A stretch of 64,000 nt of DNA from Eubacteriales bacterium (GTDB lineage: Bacteria; Bacillota; Clostridia; Lachnospirales; Lachnospiraceae): contig JAUNGC010000014.1 of the NCBI GenBank assembly GCA_030524745.1, positions 18,707 to 82,706 of the forward strand, given 5' to 3'. The notes beneath the pieces were generated by a model. That model did no database searches and was not told the DNA's origin. It saw only the letters and a program-made list of their open reading frames with translations. The translations under genes were made by a program, and so were the position numbers. Shown here piece by piece: positions 33,861 to 41,090 of this stretch (within the stretch, counting starts at the first letter, position 1; each line of letters starts with the position of its first letter).

Positions 33861-35737
33861 TTTCTTTTCCTCCATTTCAATAATAAAGCTGAATTTATAA
33901 TTACAAGCACAGAGCCTGCATTATGGACCAACGCGCCGACGACCGGATTGAGAATGCCTGTAATGGCCAGAATGATGGCCAGAAAATTGAGGCCCATGGA
34001 AAAGGTCAGATTGCATTTTATCGTTGTCATCATCCGTTTTGAAAGCGCCAGCAGGTGCGGCAATTCCTTCACCTCATCGTCCACCAGCACGATATCTGCG
34101 GCGTCTACCGCGATATCGCTTCCGACTCCGCCCATGGCAATTCCCACATCAGCTTTTTTCAGGGCGGGCGCGTCATTAATGCCGTCCCCTATCATACATA
34201 CCGCTTCCCCGTTTTCCTGATAGCGGGCGATCCATTTCAATTTATCCTCCGGCAGACAATTCGCATGCACTTCTTCCACGCACAGCTTTTCCGCAATGGC
34301 TGCCGCCGCGTTCTCATGATCGCCTGTCAGTAAAACAGGCCGTACCTTTAAAGCCTGCAAACGCGCAAGCATCGCTGCGCTCTCCGGGCGAACCGTATCC
34401 GACAACACAATGTATCCGGCCAGAATCCGGTCGATGGCGATATAAATTACCGTGCAGCCCCGCTGCAAATGCCGTTCCGTTTCTTTTTCCGTTTTGTCCG
34501 TAAGTTCAATGCCGTTTTCCGCAAGCATTTTTACATTGCCCGCCAGAACGGTTTTATTTTCAATCACGGCCGATACACCCTGTCCGGGTATCATCCGGAA
34601 ACGCTCTGCCAAAAGCGGTTCTTTTTCTTCCTGTTCCCGGTAACTGCGAACGATCGCCTTGCCCAGCGGATGCTCGGATGAGCCTTCCGCAGCGGCGGCG
34701 AATCCATAGATTTCTTTGTCCGTATAAGACGAAAGGCTTCTGATCTCTGTCACCCGGGGCGTTCCGTAGGTCAGGGTCCCCGTTTTGTCAAAAGTGATTC
34801 CGGATACCTTCGCCAGCCGTTCCAGCGCATCCCCTTCCCGCACAAGAAAGCCATGCTTCGTGGCGTTGCCGATGGCCGCCATAATTGCGGTCGGCGTTGC
34901 CAGAACCAACGCGCAGGGACAAAACACCACCAAGATCGTGACGGCCCGGATAATCTGTCCGGAAAAGATCCAGGTCAGCGCCGCGGCGGACAGGGCAATC
35001 GCCACGATCCAGGTAGCCCACCGGTCAGCCAGGCCGACTATTTTTGCCTTTCCCGCATCTGCGGACTGCACAAGCCTGATCATGCGCTGTATGGAACTGT
35101 CCTCGCCAACCTTTGCCGCCCGCATCGTAAATGCGCCGAACTGATTGAGCGTACCGCTGGACACTTCATCCCCGGCCGTCTTATCTACCGGCATGGACTC
35201 TCCGGTCATGACCGCCTGATTCACAGAAGTCTGCCCCGACAGGATAACGCCGTCAACCGGAACTGTCTCGCCGGGAAGAACGCGCACCACATCTCCCACT
35301 TCAACCGCCATGGCGGAAACGATTTCTTCCGCATTGCCCCGCAGAACTCTCGCTGTCTGCGGCGTCAGACGTACCAGCTTTTCAATACCCGCTCTCGCTT
35401 TAGCGACGGTCAGATCTTCCAGCAGCGCCCCGAGCTGCATAATAAAAGCCACCTCGCCCGCCGCAAAATCTTCCCCGATGCAGACGGACGCGATCAGCGC
35501 CAGCGATACGAGAACATCCGCCTTGATATCAAACGCCGTAACGAGGCCGATTACCGCTTCCAGAACAATGGGGATTCCGCACAGCACAATGGAAATCCAG
35601 GCGGCATCAAAGGGCAGCCGTACCAGATCAAAAATACTCACGATCAGCGCGATCCCTGATATGGCCAGCAGCGTAATATCCTTCTTCGTACCGCCCAGTT
35701 CCAGAAACCTCTCCATTTTTTCTATTACATGCTTCAT
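33857..35737 (-). CDS. Heavy-metal P1B-type ATPase without N-terminal metal-binding domain
   Basis: Metal efflux pump of 626 residues. Actuator TGES in AVMTGESMPVDK; transmembrane metal motif CPC in VVFCPCALVLATPTAIM; phosphorylation site ITFDKTGTLTYGTP; the P1B His-Pro in GSSEHPLGKAI; hinge GDGINDAPALKKADVGIAMG. No HMA domain or His-rich stretch precedes the first helix, unlike most CadA/CopA proteins. The last helix carries HNAGSVLVIINSALLL, not the usual Zn/Cd KxxD pattern, so the metal is uncertain (Cu, Zn or Mn are all possible). Three CsoR-like operators control the locus. Confidence 0.93.
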   Translation of the reverse strand: MKHVIEKMERFLELGGTKKDITLLAISGIALIVSIFDLVRLPFDAAWISIVLCGIPIVLEAVIGLVTAFDIKADVLVSLALIASVCIGEDFAAGEVAFIMQLGALLEDLTVAKARAGIEKLVRLTPQTARVLRGNAEEIVSAMAVEVGDVVRVLPGETVPVDGVILSGQTSVNQAVMTGESMPVDKTAGDEVSSGTLNQFGAFTMRAAKVGEDSSIQRMIRLVQSADAGKAKIVGLADRWATWIVAIALSAAALTWIFSGQIIRAVTILVVFCPCALVLATPTAIMAAIGNATKHGFLVREGDALERLAKVSGITFDKTGTLTYGTPRVTEIRSLSSYTDKEIYGFAAAAEGSSEHPLGKAIVRSYREQEEKEPLLAERFRMIPGQGVSAVIENKTVLAGNVKMLAENGIELTDKTEKETERHLQRGCTVIYIAIDRILAGYIVLSDTVRPESAAMLARLQALKVRPVLLTGDHENAAAAIAEKLCVEEVHANCLPEDKLKWIARYQENGEAVCMIGDGINDAPALKKADVGIAMGGVGSDIAVDAADIVLVDDEVKELPHLLALSKRMMTTIKCNLTFSMGLNFLAIILAITGILNPVVGALVHNAGSVLVIINSALLLKWRKRK

Positions 35738-35750
35738 AAGTTCCTCCTAT

Positions 35751-35766
35751 ATACCCTTAGGGGTAT
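35751..35766. promoter_or_regulatory. CsoR-like operator, downstream copy at the ATPase
   Basis: Near-palindrome ATACCCTTAGGGGTAT, 14 bp upstream of the ATPase start codon and overlapping the early transcript. Matches the TACCC...GGGTA pattern of CsoR-family sites. Confidence 0.7.
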
Positions 35767-35772
35767 GGGCAT

Positions 35773-35801
35773 ATAATACCATGGGGGTATGGGTTTGTCA
35801 A
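35773..35801 (-). promoter_or_regulatory. Promoter of the metal ATPase
   Basis: TTGACA (35796-35801), 17 nt, TATTAT (35773-35778) on the minus strand. A CsoR-like site fills the spacer, so repressor binding would exclude polymerase. Confidence 0.85.
35776..35790. promoter_or_regulatory. CsoR-like operator within the ATPase promoter spacer
   Basis: ATACCATGGGGGTAT between the -10 and -35 boxes, ten bp from the downstream copy. Confidence 0.65.
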
Positions 35802-35809
35802 CGTCATAA

Positions 35810-35834
35810 GAGAATCCTGCTTTGCAGGATTCTC
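35810..35834. repeat. Short perfect hairpin upstream of the ATPase promoter
   Basis: 11-bp arms GAGAATCCTGC and GCAGGATTCTC with a 3-nt loop. It is the first of three inverted repeats in the 35802-36039 gap; the next pairs GCGCGCGG with CCGCGCGC (about 35837-35879). Confidence 0.7.
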
Positions 35835-35899
35835 GCGTTGCGCGCGGTTGCCATCAGGCAACTTTTTCCTTTCCGCGCGCATGCGCATCCCCCGGAGGG

Positions 35900-35947
35900 C
35901 TTTTTATGCGATAGGAAATCCGGAGGAATTTCCTATCGCATAAAAAG
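35900..35947. repeat. 48-bp perfect inverted repeat between csoR and the ATPase
   Basis: 20-bp perfect arms (CTTTTTATGCGATAGGAAAT, 35900-35919; complement 35928-35947) with an 8-nt loop. In the csoR direction it lacks a long U-tract after the stem, though T5/A5 runs lie inside the arms. It could act as a csoR terminator or be a small mobile repeat. Confidence 0.75.
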
Positions 35948-36039
35948 AAAACCATTGTAAAGCTTTGAACAGTTCAAATCCCAAAACTGTCCGCCTTACA
36001 ACGGTTCTCTGATTTTTACAAACAAATTCTCAGTTCCTT

Positions 36040-36315
36040 TCAGCCCATATTGGAGAAGCGTTCCACCGCTTTTGTAAAGTTTTCGATCGTTTTATCCGCG
36101 TCTCCATGCTCCAGGCCGTCTTTCACGCAATGCCTGATATGCCCTTCCAGCACGACCTGTCCGCATTTATGTAGCGCGGACTTGGCGGCGTTTAGCTGTG
36201 CAAGAATGTCCTCGCACGGCACGTCTTCATCAATCATCCTGTCGATAGCCTGTACCTGTCCGATTATCTTTTTCAATCTCCGATGCAGATTTTCCGAATC
36301 CATACATTGTATCAT
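36040..36315 (-). CDS. csoR: CsoR-family metal-sensing repressor
   Basis: All-helical DUF156 repressor of 91 residues. The metal residues fit the Cu(I) CsoR pattern Cys-His-Cys: VPCEDIL, then EGHIRHCVKDG with His and Cys four apart. The family core HRRLKKIIGQVQAIDRMI is clear. ATG 36315 has GAGGTG upstream. An operator-like palindrome overlaps its own promoter and two more lie at the divergent-spaced ATPase promoter, so it should repress both until metal binds. Other CsoR-like proteins with the same residues sense different inducers, so copper is likely but unproven. Confidence 0.88.
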   Translation of the reverse strand: MIQCMDSENLHRRLKKIIGQVQAIDRMIDEDVPCEDILAQLNAAKSALHKCGQVVLEGHIRHCVKDGLEHGDADKTIENFTKAVERFSNMG

Positions 36316-36329
36316 AATCTCACCTCTCT

Positions 36330-36345
36330 ATACCGTAAGGGGTAT
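36330..36345. promoter_or_regulatory. CsoR-like operator at csoR
   Basis: ATACCGTAAGGGGTAT just downstream of the -10 box of csoR; third copy of the operator, supporting autoregulation. Confidence 0.7.
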
Positions 36346-36351
36346 GTGTAC

Positions 36352-36380
36352 ATTATAGAGAGATTCGGCCTGCCTGTCAA
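36352..36380 (-). promoter_or_regulatory. csoR promoter
   Basis: TTGACA (36375-36380), 17 nt, TATAAT (36352-36357) on the minus strand; the -35 box lies next to the stop of the hydrolase gene. Confidence 0.85.
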
Positions 36381-36381
36381 C

Positions 36382-37200
36382 TCACCGGATCTCATTGTTT
36401 TGCGATTCCTTTTCCTGATCCGATTCCATCCCGCAGCACCGTCTGACTTCCCTGACCCATTCTTCCGGATGGCACACCAGCAGTTCTTCGTGCTGCATCT
36501 CATGACGGCGGATATCGGGATTTTTAAAATGCTGCCGGTAGCGTTTTTCATATTGCTCTCCCATCTTCACCGCATAGAAGCAGTGGATTGCGGTTCCTTC
36601 CACAGAAATTTCATTTTCCAGCGGGGTAACCAGATCGGAATAAAACTGATTGCGGATACTTTCCTTTCTGACAAAGGCCATGTCCGAATTGCCCACGCCA
36701 AACATTTTCAGCATCTGATCCATATAGGCCCGTTCTGTGAGCGCTTTCTTTTCCAGTCGCTTCTGCATCCAGCCGGGCAGCTTTCCTTTTTGAAATATTC
36801 CATAAAGCGCCTTTGAGATCAGCCATGTCTGAAGCTTTGCCGAAATGCCGCTGCCCTGATCCAGATCGGAACTTCCCAGAATCCCGTGTTCCATATGAAT
36901 CTTTCCCCGCTGTGCCAAAAGTCCCACAAAAGAACCGCCCATGGAACAGCCGTAAGCGGCGCAGATGTGCCCGTCAAAATGTTTCTGTATGTAATCCTCT
37001 ATTTTCCCGGCTTCCGTCATCATGTCCGGAAAGACGCTGTTCTCCGTCTCATCAAAGCCGTCGTAGGATACGCAGACCACCTCGAAGTCCCGCTCAAGCA
37101 GTCCGATTACCCCGTCAAAATTGCGCTTCCAATGACAGCAGGTGCCGGGCAGCAACATAATCACCGGTTTTCCTTTTTCCCCGAATGTATAAAACTTCAT
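36382..37200 (-). CDS. Alpha/beta hydrolase
   Basis: 272 residues. The fold is seen in VIMLLPGTCCHWKRNFDGVI (oxyanion region), the nucleophile elbow YGCSMGGSFVGLLAQ and a possible His near EMQHEELLVCHPEEW. No signal peptide. The substrate is not identifiable. It is monocistronic, upstream of csoR on the same strand, with no terminator seen between them. Confidence 0.75.
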   Translation of the reverse strand: MKFYTFGEKGKPVIMLLPGTCCHWKRNFDGVIGLLERDFEVVCVSYDGFDETENSVFPDMMTEAGKIEDYIQKHFDGHICAAYGCSMGGSFVGLLAQRGKIHMEHGILGSSDLDQGSGISAKLQTWLISKALYGIFQKGKLPGWMQKRLEKKALTERAYMDQMLKMFGVGNSDMAFVRKESIRNQFYSDLVTPLENEISVEGTAIHCFYAVKMGEQYEKRYRQHFKNPDIRRHEMQHEELLVCHPEEWVREVRRCCGMESDQEKESQNNEIR

Positions 37201-37263
37201 TTTCTTCCCTCTTCTTCCTCATATCCGCTTTTCCATGTGTTAGCTATAACTAACACGTATTTT

Positions 37264-37298
37264 AAAAAAATCCGGATGCTTTATAAAAAGCTTCCGGA
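37264..37298 (-). terminator. Terminator of the tRNA-Val-tRNA-Met operon
   Basis: Stem TCCGGA...AGCTTT pairing with AAAGC...TCCGGA, followed on the minus strand by TTTTTTT. Confidence 0.85.
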
Positions 37299-37311
37299 CT
37301 TTTCATATGCG

Positions 37312-37385
37312 TAGCGAGAGGGGGACTTGAACCCTCGACACCACGGGTATGAACCGTGTGCTCTAGCCAGCTGAGCTATCTCGCC
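37312..37385 (-). tRNA. tRNA-Met(CAT), elongator type
   Basis: 74 nt, GGCGAGA acceptor, D-arm AGCTCAGCTGGCTAGAGC, anticodon stem CACGG/CCGTG around TTCATAC. The stem resembles elongator tRNA-Met, not the initiator. The T-stem has an apparent A-C mismatch (GAGGG/CCCCC). No encoded CCA. Confidence 0.9.
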
Positions 37386-37394
37386 AAGGTGATA

Positions 37395-37467
37395 TGGGGC
37401 CTACAGGGCTCGAACCTGTGACCCTCTGCTTGTAAGGCAGATGCTCTCCCAGCTGAGCTAAGACCCC
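37395..37467 (-). tRNA. tRNA-Val(TAC)
   Basis: 73 nt, acceptor GGGGTCT/AGGCCCC, anticodon loop CTTACAA in a TCTGC/GCAGA stem, T-arm CACAG GTTCGAG CCCTG. No encoded CCA. Nine bases upstream of tRNA-Met in transcription order, so cotranscribed. Confidence 0.95.
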
Positions 37468-37646
37468 GTATCTGTTTGCCGCTCATTTGCGACTGCTTGA
37501 TTAGTATACAAAAATCATCAAAAAAAGTCAAGCTGTTTTTTTAAAAAAGCTAAAACTTTTTCTCTCCCCTTTTTCTCTGATCTGCTGCCGCCATCCCGCG
37601 CCGCCTTCTTCCGTAACCGCCGGAAACTGGATTCAGGGAACAGGAT

Positions 37647-38498
37647 TCAGGCCGCCGCATCCTGCTGCATGGCCAGTTCCGTCAGCCAGATCGTGAATTC
37701 TGACAGAATATCCTGATACGGCACCGCCCAGCAGGTTCCGTAAGTATCTCCGCCTGAAATATTGCCGATCCAGATTCCTTCCATAGTATACAATGCCGCG
37801 CCGCTGGAACCATAACTCACTGTGGAATAAAACTGCAGCACATTCTGCGCAGGATTGTTGGGATACACGACGCTGTACTGGTCGAGAATGCCTGCGAACA
37901 CTTCTTCATTGGGCTTTTGGGAAGCATTCAGCACAAACAGCACATCTCCCTGCGCTGTTCCCAGCGCTTCCGCATCCGCCCCCGCTGCCGGAGAGATCGC
38001 ATTCAGCGTTTCCCCGCTCAAAACCGCTCTGCTCACCAGCAAAAATCCAACGTCCTTTGCCTCATTTCTGTAGGCGATAAACGCCTCATGCCGCGCGCCG
38101 TCCGCAAACTCCACAACCGTGTGCTCCCTTTTGAGACAATGCGCGGCGGTTGCGATATACACCATGTTTTCATCCATTGCCAGAATGACGCCGCTTCCCA
38201 CGCTTTCATATACAATTCCCAAAGAATCCGCGTCGCTGTAATTGTTCACTTTCACATTATGTCCGTAGGTCGCGGGCGCTAAAGCGTCCACCGTTTCCTG
38301 CCAGACGGCGGTCATCGCCGTCACCTGCTGTAAAAGCGCATCCTTTTCTCCCTGCGCCTCCTTTGTTCCGTAATGCGGCGCTGCAAATTCCCGAACAATA
38401 TTTTGACTTACGCCGTCTCCATCCGGCGCCGCAAATGCAGTCACCGGCGTACCTATCATGCAAAGCGCCAATAAAAATGCTCCGATTTTTTTCTTCAT
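37647..38498 (-). CDS. Secreted trypsin-like serine protease
   Basis: 283 residues with a Sec signal (MKKKIGAFLLALCMIGTPVT, cleavage after AFA). Chymotrypsin-fold catalytic triad: His in VYIATAAHCLKREH, Asp in AKDVGFLLVS and Ser in SYGSSGAALY. There is no PDZ domain, so it differs from HtrA. GGAGG precedes the start. The substrate is unknown; it is likely exported and unanchored. Confidence 0.85.
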   Translation of the reverse strand: MKKKIGAFLLALCMIGTPVTAFAAPDGDGVSQNIVREFAAPHYGTKEAQGEKDALLQQVTAMTAVWQETVDALAPATYGHNVKVNNYSDADSLGIVYESVGSGVILAMDENMVYIATAAHCLKREHTVVEFADGARHEAFIAYRNEAKDVGFLLVSRAVLSGETLNAISPAAGADAEALGTAQGDVLFVLNASQKPNEEVFAGILDQYSVVYPNNPAQNVLQFYSTVSYGSSGAALYTMEGIWIGNISGGDTYGTCWAVPYQDILSEFTIWLTELAMQQDAAA

Positions 38499-38532
38499 TT
38501 TCCGCCTCCGCTGCCTTCTGTTTCTGCTATAC

Positions 38533-38561
38533 AGTATAGCTTACTGTCACTTTCTAAACAA
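38533..38561 (-). promoter_or_regulatory. Promoter of the secreted protease
   Basis: TTGTTT (38556-38561), 17 nt, TATACT (38533-38538) on the minus strand. Confidence 0.65.
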
Positions 38562-38577
38562 GTCTTACTTTTAATGT

Positions 38578-38605
38578 TTGAAAAAAACAAATTTCATTGT
38601 ATACT
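38578..38605 (+). promoter_or_regulatory. Promoter of the GT-C-like membrane protein
   Basis: TTGAAA (38578-38583), 16 nt, TATACT (38600-38605), divergent from the protease promoter. Confidence 0.65.
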
Positions 38606-38671
38606 ATACATACGGTTTTCTTTTATGAACTTTTAAAAAGGCCGTCATTTTATCTCAGAGAGGTCCAATTT

Positions 38672-40609
38672 ATGCAAAAAAAACCAAATCTTATATGGAT
38701 TCCGTATCTTTGCATCCTGGTTTTCTTCGTGCTTTCCCTCATTTTGATTTATCGTATCCCAACCAGGCAGGAGTTATCCATAGAATTACAATACGGCAGC
38801 GCCGACGAAGACATTCTGGCCCAGCTTTTCTGGGGAGAAAACGGCGCGCTTTCCGCCGACCGCTGTTCTGACGGATACCGCACCGGCAGCGTCGTATTCT
38901 TTGATCTTCCGCAGGCTCCGTCCGGGTTCAGAATGCTGCGCATCGATCCGTCCAATACCGATTCCGTATATAGCATTACCCGCGTTATTTTCCGTTTAAA
39001 TGAAGAGGAATTTTATTCCATGGGCGCTGAAAAAATCATGGCGGACTTCACGCCTGTGAACGCTGATGTCTCCCTCTCCGGAGAGGAATTGACTGTCATC
39101 CCGCACAATACGGACAGCGGCCTCTTGATTGACAGCCAGGATCTGAACCGGCGCGCAGTCGAAGCATCTGACGCCCTGCGCACTCTGCAGATAAGGCAGC
39201 GCTTCTTTTTGTTGCTTTTTCTGACTGTTTTCCTCATTCTTCCGGTACATTTTGCAAAACCTCTGAAAAACTGGCTGATTTCCCTGTTTTCCAGAGATGA
39301 AAACGGGCGTTTCGATTTTCTCACCCTGTTTGCCGTCGCGGTAATGGCAGGCGCAATGCTCGTCGTAATCGTGATCGGACTTTTCAGCGAACTGGGACTT
39401 CATCCTGACGAATGGGACGTCAAAAAATGTCTGGATTACGGCATGACGCACTTTTTGCCGCCTGATATGCGGGATCCTGAGGTGGCCAGCACTTATAGCG
39501 GTTATGGTTATACAAAACTGATAAACTACACCTGGTATTTCTTCCTTGCCGGCAAAATTGCCCTGCCCTTTCAGAAGATGTTTTATTCCATACAGTATTA
39601 CCGCATTCCAAATATTCTCCTGTTCACGGCCCTCGCAATTTTTCTGGTCCGCAACATAAAAAAACGTCCCTGGCTCATGATCGCTTTCGGCATCTGCGTT
39701 CAGGCATGGTATATTTTCTGTTATACAACGGCAGACGCCCTGGATTTTTCGCTTTCTCTGCTGATAATTTATGAACTGGCAACAGAGAATAGTCTGCTTT
39801 ACCGGACCGTATCTGCCAGAAAGATCACCCGCCGCAACCTGCCCGCCTTTTTGCTTTTGGGCATTTTATTCGGCATGATCGCGTTGGGCAAACCCAATTA
39901 TCTTGCCGTTCTTGCGCTGGCCTTTTTCGTTCTTCTCTATAAACTGATCCGTGAAAAAGACAAAGGAAGCCGCAAAAACCTGTGGCGCAACTATTGGCTG
40001 ATTATCGCCGTATTCCTCATCGTTTTTCTCACCCGCGCCAGCTTCGACCTCATACATTACGGCTTTGACAAAGCTGCGGTGAAAGAGGAGATGTCCCTGA
40101 TATACTCCGATCCGGACAAGAACCCGGCAACTCCGATAGAGGAACAATGTCCTTCCTATCATATGATGTCAAAGGGCGCTTCTCTCGCGGATGTATTCAG
40201 AGAAAATCCCAAATGGTTTTCCATGAGTTATCAAAGTTTTTGCGGAATTTGCGCGCCTTCCGATACAAATATATGGTATTATATATTTATGGGAATTTTC
40301 TATGCCGCTCTTTTCCTCGGTATCGGAATCGTCGCGTTCCGGCAAAAGGACAATTACTGGGGCAGAGTGGAATTCATAACCGGAACGGTTCTCATGCTCT
40401 GCGGGCTCGGTGCGTCGGTCATTAACTCCTACGTCATTGATTCACAGGCGCAGGGCCGTTATCTGCTTCCCATGATCCTCATTGCCGGATATCTTGCCAG
40501 CCGCACCCCGCAGTTATTTGAAAAATGGTATTACCGGGCGCTGCTCATTGCCGCCGGCGTACTGTCCGTGGCTTATTTCGGACTTGTCGGAGTGCCGATG
40601 TTCCTGTAA
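38672..40609 (+). CDS. Polytopic membrane protein, GT-C glycosyltransferase-like
   Basis: 645 residues from the ATG at 38672, which has GAGAGG 9 nt upstream. One N-terminal helix (about 6-27) is followed by a ~150-residue extracytoplasmic domain and then about ten membrane segments. The loop after the third segment, LHPDEWDVKKCLDYG, has the acidic pair expected of lipid-linked-sugar GT-C enzymes. Possible role: transferring sugar from a polyprenyl carrier to wall polymer or protein. Assignment rests on topology and this loop only. Followed by a small gene after a hairpin. Confidence 0.65.
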   Translation: MQKKPNLIWIPYLCILVFFVLSLILIYRIPTRQELSIELQYGSADEDILAQLFWGENGALSADRCSDGYRTGSVVFFDLPQAPSGFRMLRIDPSNTDSVYSITRVIFRLNEEEFYSMGAEKIMADFTPVNADVSLSGEELTVIPHNTDSGLLIDSQDLNRRAVEASDALRTLQIRQRFFLLLFLTVFLILPVHFAKPLKNWLISLFSRDENGRFDFLTLFAVAVMAGAMLVVIVIGLFSELGLHPDEWDVKKCLDYGMTHFLPPDMRDPEVASTYSGYGYTKLINYTWYFFLAGKIALPFQKMFYSIQYYRIPNILLFTALAIFLVRNIKKRPWLMIAFGICVQAWYIFCYTTADALDFSLSLLIIYELATENSLLYRTVSARKITRRNLPAFLLLGILFGMIALGKPNYLAVLALAFFVLLYKLIREKDKGSRKNLWRNYWLIIAVFLIVFLTRASFDLIHYGFDKAAVKEEMSLIYSDPDKNPATPIEEQCPSYHMMSKGASLADVFRENPKWFSMSYQSFCGICAPSDTNIWYYIFMGIFYAALFLGIGIVAFRQKDNYWGRVEFITGTVLMLCGLGASVINSYVIDSQAQGRYLLPMILIAGYLASRTPQLFEKWYYRALLIAAGVLSVAYFGLVGVPMFL

Positions 40610-40616
40610 ATCCGCT

Positions 40617-40641
40617 CCGGCGCCCGCAGTCGTCGCGCCGG
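40617..40641 (+). terminator. Hairpin after the GT-C-like gene
   Basis: 7-bp arms CCGGCGC and GCGCCGG, then TATAAAAATG; no U-tract, so partial termination at most before the next gene. Confidence 0.4.
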
Positions 40642-40676
40642 TATAAAAATGCCCGGATATCGTTTCAGGAGGAATT

Positions 40677-40955
40677 ATGATTGATCCCAATATCATTCAC
40701 TTAAATTATATCAAAAAAGAACCCCAATCCGGCAGCTACCAGGGCATGCGCTATTTATTCTCCAAGGGAAAAAATGAGGAAGGCGACTGCTTAAACGTCA
40801 CCATATGGCCTGAACCGCTCTGTTTTGTCAAAACGCCGGCGGATCAAAAAGAAACCGTCCAGTTTCCTCTCACAATCGAGGGAAAAGACGATGCTGTAGA
40901 ATGGCTCAACGAACAATACGAATTGCAGAAAGAACGCTGGGAAAAACGACAGTGA
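40677..40955 (+). CDS. Conserved small protein of unknown function (92 residues)
   Basis: ATG at 40677 follows CAGGAGG by 5 nt. Soluble, acidic, no motif recognised; it includes YQGMRYLFSKGKN and ends in a charged helix (DDAVEWLNEQYELQKERWEK). The strong ribosome site and a complete terminator at 41031-41089 support a real gene. Confidence 0.7.
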   Translation: MIDPNIIHLNYIKKEPQSGSYQGMRYLFSKGKNEEGDCLNVTIWPEPLCFVKTPADQKETVQFPLTIEGKDDAVEWLNEQYELQKERWEKRQ

Positions 40956-41030
40956 GCAGTGCGGTCGCCTGGGAACGGGGGTTTTGGCGTTTCCGGAGTG
41001 GCAAGAGGACGAAGCCCGGGCAGTTCTCCG

Positions 41031-41089
41031 GCACGAAACTTAGAAGTTCTTAGCGCGGCACTGCCGCGCTTTAGAACTTCTTTTCGTGC
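41031..41089. terminator. Long hairpin terminator between the small gene and argS
   Basis: Interrupted stem: GCACGAAA with TTTCGTGC outside, AGAAGTTCT with AGAACTTCT, AGCGCGG with CCGCGCT inside; 5-nt loop and TTTT on the plus strand. It ends one base before the argS stop, so it may serve both convergent genes. Confidence 0.8.
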
Positions 41090-41090
41090 T

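Noticed and set aside
34853-35659. Plus-strand 268-codon ORF opposite the metal ATPase
   Set aside because: Shadow of the ATPase, which has all P-type motifs on the other strand.
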